Shown here: one piece after another, positions 5,858-11,907 of the stretch
How positions within the stretch are numbered: position 1 is the stretch's first letter
Layout of the letters: the number at the start of each line of letters is the position of its first letter
Assembly: GCA_958426095.1 (NCBI GenBank)
Contig: CATZYB010000067.1
Location: forward strand, 1 to 11,907
From: an uncultured Lachnospiraceae bacterium
GTDB taxonomy: Bacteria > Bacillota > Clostridia > Lachnospirales > Lachnospiraceae
Direction: 5' to 3'
DNA length: 11,907 nucleotides
The notes under the pieces: model-generated
Seen by the model: the letters and a program-made list of their open reading frames with translations, nothing else
What the model was told of the DNA's origin: nothing
Databases searched by the model: none
Translations under genes and position numbers: made by a program

Positions 5858-5892
5858 AGGGGTCTCCGAGTGTCAGAAGAGACTCCTTTTTT
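5858..5892 (+). terminator. Terminator-like hairpin between acpP and rnc
   Basis: Arms 5858-5866 (AGGGGTCTC) and 5879-5887 (GAGACTCCT) pair over 9 bp with one G-T, with a 12-nt loop and six T at 5887-5892. It probably ends part of the plsX-acpP transcripts. No consensus promoter is obvious between it and rnc, so rnc-smc-ftsY may depend on readthrough or on a start site I could not identify. Confidence 0.7.
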
Positions 5893-5920
5893 AAATCATT
5901 GTAGTAGGAAGGAGAACAGC

Positions 5921-6646
5921 ATGGATTTTGAAAAGATCAAAGCCTTTCAGGCAAAAATCTGCTATGAATATTTAAACAGGGATTTGCTGGAGACTGCATT
6001 GACACACAGTTCCTTTGCCAATGAACATCAGCTTGCAAAATTTCAAAACAACGAACGGCTGGAATTTTTAGGTGATGCGGTGTTGGAACTGGTATCCAGT
6101 GACCTTTTGTTTAAGAGTTATCCGGAGAAGCTTGAAGGCGCCTTGAGCAAGACACGCGCAAGCCTTGTCTGTGAGCCGGCCCTGGCCTATTGCGCCAGAC
6201 GATTGGAACTGGGAAGTTTTCTTAAGCTTGGCAAAGGTGAAGACATGACCGGAGGCCGTGAGCGAGACTCTATTCTTTCCGACGCCCTTGAAGCTGTCAT
6301 TGGAAGCATTTACCTGGACGGGGGTCTGGAACCGGCTCGTCAGTTCATTATGAATTTTATTTTAAATGATATGGAAAATACCCGTCTTTTTCACGACTGT
6401 AAGACAATATTGCAGGAGAATATCCAGAGCTGGTCAAAAGAGACTCCTGTCTATGAGTTGATCGATGTCAGCGGTCCGGAACACAATCGTACATTCGTGA
6501 TGCAGATTCGTCTGGGAGAACAGGTTCTTGGTGTGGGAAGCGGACGTACAAAACAGGCGGCCGGTCAGAATGCCGCTTATCAGTCTCTTCTGGCATTGAA
6601 AGCCCAGGGAATATTCACAGGCAAGGACGAAGATATATGTATTTAA
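5921..6646 (+). CDS. rnc: Ribonuclease III
   Basis: A 241-residue endonuclease specific for double-stranded RNA, acting in rRNA maturation and RNA turnover. The catalytic signature NERLEFLGDAVLEL is at residues 44-57, with acidic metal ligands Glu48 and Asp52. The second acidic pair is in SDALEAVIGSIYLDGG (Asp121, Glu124). A double-stranded RNA binding domain covers about residues 158-226, with GSGRTKQAAGQNAA at its end. All the key residues I can check are present. A GTG at 5870 would extend the frame by 17 codons, but the extension runs through the terminator hairpin and contains the ribosome binding site. The ATG at 5921 has AAGGAG 6 nt upstream and is the correct start. The 3' end overlaps smc by 10 bp, so the two are translationally coupled. 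The rnc-smc-ftsY order is classical in Firmicutes. Confidence 0.97.
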   Translation: MDFEKIKAFQAKICYEYLNRDLLETALTHSSFANEHQLAKFQNNERLEFLGDAVLELVSSDLLFKSYPEKLEGALSKTRASLVCEPALAYCARRLELGSFLKLGKGEDMTGGRERDSILSDALEAVIGSIYLDGGLEPARQFIMNFILNDMENTRLFHDCKTILQENIQSWSKETPVYELIDVSGPEHNRTFVMQIRLGEQVLGVGSGRTKQAAGQNAAYQSLLALKAQGIFTGKDEDICI

Positions 6647-9600
6647 AGAGCATAGAATTACAGGGTTTTAAATCCTTTGCAAATAAGACGGTATTAAAAT
6701 TCAATAAAGGAATTACCGGCATTGTGGGACCTAACGGCAGCGGAAAGAGTAATGTGGCCGATGCAGTGCGCTGGGTGCTTGGAGAACAGAGCGCCAAACA
6801 GCTTCGCGGAAGCAAGATGGAGGACGTTATTTTTTCTGGTACCGAAAACAGAAAACCTTTAGGTTTTGCTTATGTTGCCATTACCATTGATAATGGCGAC
6901 CACAAACTTCCTATTGATTATGATGAGTTGACCGTAGCCCGACGGGTGTATCGTTCCGGAGAAAGTGAATATCTGATCAACGGCCATACAAGCCGATTGA
7001 GGGATGTACAGGAATTATTCTTTGATACGGGCATTGGAAAAGAAGGTTATTCGATCATCGGTCAGGGACAGATCGATAAGATTTTGAGCGGAAAGCCGGA
7101 AGACCGGAGAGAACTTTTCGATGAAGCTGTCGGCATTGTGAAATATAAAAAGCGCAAGGTCATGGCGGAAAAGAATCTGAATATCGAAAAGCAGAATCTT
7201 TACCGTGTGACGGACATTCTGGCGGAACTGGAAAAACAGATTGGACCTCTGTCACGCCAGTCAGAAAAAGCAAAAGAGTATTTAAAACTGAGGGACACAT
7301 TGAAAGCATTGGACGTCCGCATGTATCTCTCGGAGTATGAACGACTGAAAAAAGCCGCTCTGGAATATACGGAAAAATCCAAAGTTGCCGGAGAAGACAT
7401 GGCTGAAACTCAGGAAAGATTGGAAAAAGCCCGTTTAGAGTATTCTCAGGTTGAAAGAGAGCTTGAAACCTGTAATACGGAAATCGATGCCTTAAAAAAA
7501 CGTATTTCAGAAATACAGCTTGACCGGGAGAAGGCGGAAAGTGAAATCCGTCTTTTAAAAGAACAGGTAAGAAGTGAAGAATCCGCCGAGGGGCATTACG
7601 AGGAACGGCGCATCCAGATCAGTGGAAGTATAAGCAGTAAAAAGCAGGAAGCCGGACAATGGGAAGAGGAACTTCAAAAACTGGATGAAAAGATCGAATC
7701 TCTTGAAGACATGAAAAAAGAAGCGGAGAACCGGCTGGATTCCATCAATGGAAATATCGAAAAACTGCGTCAGTCGATTGAAGAAAAAAATGGCGACGTT
7801 ATTGAAGCCCTAAATCGGATTGGCGGTGTGAAAGCTAAACTGCAGCGTTATGACGCAATGCTGGAACAGATTCAGATCCGAAAATTCGAACTGAATCAGC
7901 GGTTACTCACCATCCAAAGTGAAGCAGCCAGCCGGGAAAAGACCCTGGAAAAATATACTGCAGAACAGGAAGCGCTGACCAATCGTCGGGATATTCTGCA
8001 AAAGAAGCTGACTGCTTTTCAGGAAAAGGGGCAGATCATTCAGAAACGTATCGATGACTGTCATGAAAGTCTGAATGCAAAGGAACAGGAATATCACCGT
8101 TTAAGTTCCAGGTATCAGACACTCCAGGGAATTACGGAGCGTTATGAAGGTTATGGAAACAGTATCCGGCGGATTATGGAGCAAAAGAAGCAGACTCCGG
8201 GAATCATCGGTGTTGTAGCAGATATCATCAAGGTAGATAAAACTTATGAGACAGCGGTGGAGACCGCCCTTGGAGGAAGTATTCAGAATGTGGTCACAAA
8301 AGATGAGAAAACTGCCAAACTGATGATCGAGTATTTAAAACGAAATCGGTTCGGACGGGCCACATTTTTGCCATTGACAAGTATTGTGGCACGAACGCTG
8401 CCGGAACGGGACCGGATATTAAAAGAAAAGGGCGTCATCGGCATTGCCAGCGAACTGATCTCCCATGGACCGGAATTTGACGGCCTGGCGGATTATCTGC
8501 TGGGACGTGTTGTCGTCGCAGACAATATGGATAATGCCCTGAAACTGGCCAGAAAATATCACTATTCACTGAGGATCGTCACTTTGGAAGGGGAATCCCT
8601 GAGCCCCGGCGGTTCTATTTCCGGCGGTACGTTTAAAAACACAAGTAATCTTCTTGGGCGGCACCGTGAAATGGAAGAAATGGGACTTCAAATGGAAAAT
8701 CTCAAAAAAGAACTGGCTGTTTTAAATCGACAGACAGACGAAGCCCATGATGAAAAACGTGAAAATAAACGGCAGATTGCAGGCATTCAGGAAGATTTAC
8801 AGGAAATTGGTTTAAAATCCAATACCCTGTATGTTCACGTAAACCAGTTGAAAGCTTCGGCCGCTTCCCAGACGACAGCCTATGAAGAGCTTTCCGGTGA
8901 AGCCGAAGAGCTGAAACGACAGACATTGGAAATTGATGGCTTTAAGAATAGGCTGCTGAAGGAACAGGCCGACCATGAGCTGATGAAAGCAGAAGCGGAA
9001 GGTTCCATTGAAGCCCTGAATGAAAAACTGGAACAGGAAGTCCATATACAGCAGGATTTTTCCGGAAAAACATCCGAACTTGGCATCGATTTTTCGGGTT
9101 ACATACAAAAGCAGAATTTCCTTAAAGAAAACAGAAAACGGATTCTGGAAGAAATTGAAACACTCGAAGAGGAATATAAAGAACTGAGCCAGAAGCTGGA
9201 TGAATGCCAGACTGTGATCCGGGAGAAGAACGGAAAAATTCATGAGATGGAAGCGCAGGCTGAAAATATAGTTTCCGGAGATGCTTCGCTGGATCAGGAA
9301 CTGGAAAAACTTTTAAAAAACAGAGAAAATATGACGGCGATCCAAAAGAAGTTTTTTGAGAATCGTGAAAGTCTCTCCGACCGATGCAGCCTTCTTGATA
9401 AGGAAATATTCCGTCTGGAACATCTGATCTCAAAATGTGAGGAAGATCGGAGCAAGCTGAGTAATTACATGTGGGAAGAATATGAATTAACCTTTAAAAC
9501 AGCTATGGAATTACAGACTGCTTATGGTGAAGAGCTTTCCATGGAAGATATCCGGCGTCAGATCAGTGAACTGAAGAAGTCTATTAAAGGACTGGGAAAT

Positions 9601-10203
9601 ATTAACCTGAATGCCATTGAAGAATATAAGGATGTGTCAGAACGATATACGACATTGAAGGCCCAGCATGATGATCTGGTAGAAGCCGAAGGAAAGCTAA
9701 ACGGGATCATTAAGGATCTGGATCAGGCGATGCGAGAACAGTTCCGTGAGAACTTTGTAAAAATCCAGGAAAATTTCGGACGGGTATTCGCCGAGCTTTT
9801 CGGAGGCGGTAAAGGCACGCTGGAACTGATGGAAGACGCTGATATTCTGGAAGCGGGCATTCGCATTATCGCCCAGCCTCCGGGAAAGAAGCTTCAGAAT
9901 ATGATGCAGCTTTCCGGCGGGGAAAAGGCTCTGACAGCGATTGCCCTGCTGTTTGCAATTCAGAGATTGAAGCCGTCGCCATTCTGTCTGCTGGATGAGA
10001 TCGAGGCGGCTTTGGATGATGCGAATGTTAAACGTTATGCCAGATATTTGAATAATCTGACCGAGGATACCCAGTTCATTATAATTACCCATCGGCGCGG
10101 TACGATGAATGCGGCCGATGTCCTCTATGGTGTGACCATGCAGGAAAAAGGCGTGTCCGCACTGGTATCCGTAAATCTAATAGAAAACGAACTGACGAAA
10201 TAG
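6637..10203 (+). CDS. smc: Chromosome segregation/condensation protein SMC
   Basis: A 1188-residue SMC ATPase, close to the B. subtilis length. It forms the ring-shaped condensin dimer that, with ScpA and ScpB (not in this window), compacts and segregates the nucleoid. The N-terminal head has Walker A GPNGSGKS (residues 31-38) and the GQGQID segment. A first coiled coil runs from about 165 to 500. The hinge lies at about 520-665, beginning GIIGVVADII and ending GGSISGGTF. The second coiled coil runs to about 1030. The C-terminal head carries the ABC signature LSGGEK (1092-1097) and Walker B CLLDEIEAALDD (from 1117), with catalytic Glu1121. The ATG at 6637 lies within the end of rnc and has AAGGA 9 nt upstream. 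The TAG stop overlaps the ftsY ribosome binding site. Domain structure is complete, with no frameshift or truncation. Confidence 0.98.
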   Translation: MYLKSIELQGFKSFANKTVLKFNKGITGIVGPNGSGKSNVADAVRWVLGEQSAKQLRGSKMEDVIFSGTENRKPLGFAYVAITIDNGDHKLPIDYDELTVARRVYRSGESEYLINGHTSRLRDVQELFFDTGIGKEGYSIIGQGQIDKILSGKPEDRRELFDEAVGIVKYKKRKVMAEKNLNIEKQNLYRVTDILAELEKQIGPLSRQSEKAKEYLKLRDTLKALDVRMYLSEYERLKKAALEYTEKSKVAGEDMAETQERLEKARLEYSQVERELETCNTEIDALKKRISEIQLDREKAESEIRLLKEQVRSEESAEGHYEERRIQISGSISSKKQEAGQWEEELQKLDEKIESLEDMKKEAENRLDSINGNIEKLRQSIEEKNGDVIEALNRIGGVKAKLQRYDAMLEQIQIRKFELNQRLLTIQSEAASREKTLEKYTAEQEALTNRRDILQKKLTAFQEKGQIIQKRIDDCHESLNAKEQEYHRLSSRYQTLQGITERYEGYGNSIRRIMEQKKQTPGIIGVVADIIKVDKTYETAVETALGGSIQNVVTKDEKTAKLMIEYLKRNRFGRATFLPLTSIVARTLPERDRILKEKGVIGIASELISHGPEFDGLADYLLGRVVVADNMDNALKLARKYHYSLRIVTLEGESLSPGGSISGGTFKNTSNLLGRHREMEEMGLQMENLKKELAVLNRQTDEAHDEKRENKRQIAGIQEDLQEIGLKSNTLYVHVNQLKASAASQTTAYEELSGEAEELKRQTLEIDGFKNRLLKEQADHELMKAEAEGSIEALNEKLEQEVHIQQDFSGKTSELGIDFSGYIQKQNFLKENRKRILEEIETLEEEYKELSQKLDECQTVIREKNGKIHEMEAQAENIVSGDASLDQELEKLLKNRENMTAIQKKFFENRESLSDRCSLLDKEIFRLEHLISKCEEDRSKLSNYMWEEYELTFKTAMELQTAYGEELSMEDIRRQISELKKSIKGLGNINLNAIEEYKDVSERYTTLKAQHDDLVEAEGKLNGIIKDLDQAMREQFRENFVKIQENFGRVFAELFGGGKGTLELMEDADILEAGIRIIAQPPGKKLQNMMQLSGGEKALTAIALLFAIQRLKPSPFCLLDEIEAALDDANVKRYARYLNNLTEDTQFIIITHRRGTMNAADVLYGVTMQEKGVSALVSVNLIENELTK

Positions 10204-10213
10204 GAGGGAAAAC

Positions 10214-11140
10214 ATGTCGGAAGAGAAAAAGGGGTTTTTCAGCCGTCTGGTTGAAGGACTCACAAAAACCCGAAACAATATTGCTTCGGTATTTGACGAT
10301 ATTTTCAGTGGATTTTCTTCCATTGACGATGACTTTTACGAGGAACTGGAAGAGGTTCTTGTCATGGCAGATATCGGTATCCGCACGACAGAGAAGATTA
10401 TCGAGGATTTAAAAGTCAAGGTCAAAGAAAATCATCTAAAAGAACCATCGGAATGCCGCGACTATTTGATCCATTCCATTAAAGATCAGATGGCTGTGGC
10501 CGAAGATGCCTACGATTTTGAGAATAAGAAGACGGTCATGCTCATTATCGGCGTCAATGGTGTCGGCAAGACCACATCTGTGGGCAAATTGGCCGGACAA
10601 TATAAAAATGCCGGTAAAAAAGTATTACTGGCGGCCGCAGATACCTTTCGAGCCGGAGCCATCGAACAGTTGACCGAATGGTCCCATCGGGCCGGCGTGG
10701 ATATCATTGCCGGACAGGAAGGCTCAGACCCGGCGTCCGTTGTCTTTGATGCGGTGGCAGCGGCGAAAGCCCGGAATACGGATATATTGATCTGTGACAC
10801 GGCGGGACGTCTTCATAATAAGAAGAATCTGATGGAAGAGCTTAAGAAGATTAACCGGATCATCGACCGGGAATATCCGGATGCTTACCGTGAGACGATG
10901 ATCGTTCTGGATGGAACGACTGGACAAAATGCTCTGGTACAGGCAAAACAGTTTAAGGAGGCAGCGGAAATTACCGGAATTATCTTAACAAAGCTGGACG
11001 GCACAGCCAAGGGCGGCATCGCCATTGCCATCCAGGCAGAACTGGGTGTTCCGGTGAAATACATCGGTATTGGCGAAAAGATTGAAGACTTGCAGAAATT
11101 TGACAGCGATTCATTTGTGGACGCGCTGTTCCAATCATAA
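10214..11140 (+). CDS. ftsY: Signal recognition particle receptor FtsY
   Basis: A 308-residue SRP-family GTPase that docks ribosome-SRP complexes at the membrane for co-translational insertion. An N domain of four helices (about residues 1-100) precedes the G domain. The G1 loop GVNGVGKTT is at 113-121, with AADTFRAGA after it. The G3 motif DTAGR is at 195-199 and the G4 motif TKLDG at 259-263, followed by the closing GGIAIAI and GIGEKIEDL segments. The acidic A domain of E. coli FtsY is absent, as is usual in Firmicutes; the first residues (MSEEKKGFFSRL) form a short amphipathic lipid-binding helix. The related Ffh is excluded because there is no M domain. The start at 10214 has GGAGGG (10203-10208) at 5 nt, overlapping the smc stop, so the gene is coupled to smc. 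Confidence 0.97.
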   Translation: MSEEKKGFFSRLVEGLTKTRNNIASVFDDIFSGFSSIDDDFYEELEEVLVMADIGIRTTEKIIEDLKVKVKENHLKEPSECRDYLIHSIKDQMAVAEDAYDFENKKTVMLIIGVNGVGKTTSVGKLAGQYKNAGKKVLLAAADTFRAGAIEQLTEWSHRAGVDIIAGQEGSDPASVVFDAVAAAKARNTDILICDTAGRLHNKKNLMEELKKINRIIDREYPDAYRETMIVLDGTTGQNALVQAKQFKEAAEITGIILTKLDGTAKGGIAIAIQAELGVPVKYIGIGEKIEDLQKFDSDSFVDALFQS

Positions 11141-11158
11141 GAAGAGGGGAAGAACATC

Positions 11159-11907
11159 ATGTTGACATTAGAGAAATTTGAAGAAGCTTCAGAACGACTG
11201 AATCGGGTATTACTCGAAACAAAACTGGTATATAGCGATTATTTTTCAGAGCAAACCGGAGCCAAAGTGTACTTTAAGCCGGAAAATATGCAGTTTACAG
11301 GGGCTTATAAGCTTCGCGGCGCTTATTACAAGATCAGTACGCTGACACCGGAAGAGCGGGAGCGGGGAATCATTTCCGCATCTGCCGGAAACCATGCTCA
11401 GGGCGTGGCTTATGCCGCAAAACTGATGGGAGCCAAAGCGGTCATCGTTATGCCGACAACAACGCCGCTCATCAAAGTGAACCGGACCAAGGGTTATGGC
11501 GCCGAAGTCATTCTCCACGGAGACGTCTATGACGATGCCTGTGCCTACGCATTGGAATTAGCCGAAGAAAAGGGCTACACATTTATCCACCCGTTTAATG
11601 ATGAAACAGTGGCCACCGGACAGGGAACCATCGCTATGGAAATCATCAAAGAACTTCCGACGGTTGATTATATTCTTGTTCCGATCGGCGGCGGCGGTCT
11701 TTGCTGCGGTGTTTCTACCCTGGCTAAAATGTTGAATCCAAAGATCAAAGTTATCGGTGTAGAACCGGCCGGAGCCGCATGCATGAAAGCGTCTTTAGCC
11801 GCAGGCCATGTGGTAACCCTGCCGAAGGTAACGACCATCGCCGACGGTACAGCCGTAAAAACCCCGGGCGATGTGGTTTTCCCATATATTCAGGAAAATG
11901 TGGATGA
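11159..11907 (+). CDS. ilvA: Threonine dehydratase (threonine ammonia-lyase), 5' part, cut by window end
   Basis: The first 249 codons of a fold-type II PLP enzyme that deaminates threonine to 2-oxobutyrate, the entry to isoleucine synthesis or to catabolic propionate formation. The PLP lysine is Lys51 in FTGAYKLRGAY. SAGNHAQG (75-82) and the phosphate-binding glycine loop GGGG (177-180) are typical of threonine/serine dehydratases. The start at 11159 has GAGGGG about 10 nt upstream and lies 18 bp after the ftsY stop with no terminator between, so it may be the last or a middle gene of the rnc-smc-ftsY transcript. Whether it has a C-terminal ACT regulatory domain cannot be seen. A biosynthetic (ilvA) and a catabolic (tdcB-like) enzyme cannot be told apart from this part. 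No T-box or leader peptide precedes it. Confidence 0.93.
   Translation, partial: MLTLEKFEEASERLNRVLLETKLVYSDYFSEQTGAKVYFKPENMQFTGAYKLRGAYYKISTLTPEERERGIISASAGNHAQGVAYAAKLMGAKAVIVMPTTTPLIKVNRTKGYGAEVILHGDVYDDACAYALELAEEKGYTFIHPFNDETVATGQGTIAMEIIKELPTVDYILVPIGGGGLCCGVSTLAKMLNPKIKVIGVEPAGAACMKASLAAGHVVTLPKVTTIADGTAVKTPGDVVFPYIQENVD

Noticed and set aside
5870..5920. GTG start for rnc with a 17-residue extension
   Set aside because: The extension runs through a terminator hairpin and the ribosome binding site, and RNase III proteins normally start near the ATG at 5921.
8812..9243. 143-codon minus-strand open frame inside smc
   Set aside because: It is opposite the second coiled coil of SMC, where Glu/Lys/Leu-rich codons produce Phe/Leu-rich antisense frames without stops.
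11162..11190. TTGACA at the start of the threonine dehydratase gene as a promoter
   Set aside because: No -10-like hexamer occurs at 16-18 bp spacing, and the element falls within the coding sequence.
1..11907. Mobile element, CRISPR array, tRNA/rRNA gene, riboswitch or defence system
   Set aside because: No spaced repeats, transposase or integrase motifs, terminal inverted repeats, cloverleaf-like sequences or conserved riboswitch motifs were seen; intergenic gaps are short and explained by promoters and terminators.

Overview
This window looks like a chromosomal housekeeping segment from a low-to-moderate GC, Gram-positive anaerobe of the Clostridia, most likely a member of the Lachnospiraceae. 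The evidence is the gene set and order (tmcAL, pta, yceD/DUF177, rpmF, plsX, acpP, rnc, smc, ftsY), strong Shine-Dalgarno sequences, sigma-A type promoters, and an L32 protein beginning MSICPKNKSSKARRD. The family placement is recalled from general knowledge and was not tested by a search.

Layout. Positions 1-261 (+) hold the 3' end of an unrecognised gene with a very acidic tail. Convergent to it and overlapping it by 4 bp is a minus-strand pair, tmcAL (2367-1150) followed by a ylbJ-like membrane protein gene (1121-258). A 164-bp AT-rich divergent region separates tmcAL from pta (2550-3548, +), which ends at a strong terminator and has no adjacent ackA. A promoter matching the sigma-A consensus then drives yceD (3701-4219) and rpmF (4223-4402), which end at another terminator. 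plsX (4547-5551) and acpP (5600-5830) follow, then a weaker terminator-like hairpin, then rnc (5921-6646), smc (6637-10203), ftsY (10214-11140) and the first 249 codons of a threonine dehydratase gene (from 11159, cut by the window end).

How the genes fit together. The plus-strand run combines fatty acid and phospholipid precursor supply (plsX, acpP) with rRNA and ribosome biogenesis (yceD, rpmF, rnc), chromosome condensation (smc) and membrane protein targeting (ftsY). This is a common growth-related cluster in Firmicutes. pta links acetyl-CoA to acetyl phosphate. tmcAL modifies the wobble cytidine of elongator tRNA-Met. YlbJ-family proteins are known from sporulation.

I found no mobile element, CRISPR array, tRNA or rRNA gene, or evident new system. 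The more unusual signals are regulatory: a long hairpin plus T-tract laid over the start of ylbJ, a second terminator laid over its 3' end, and two perfect palindromes in the plsX leader.
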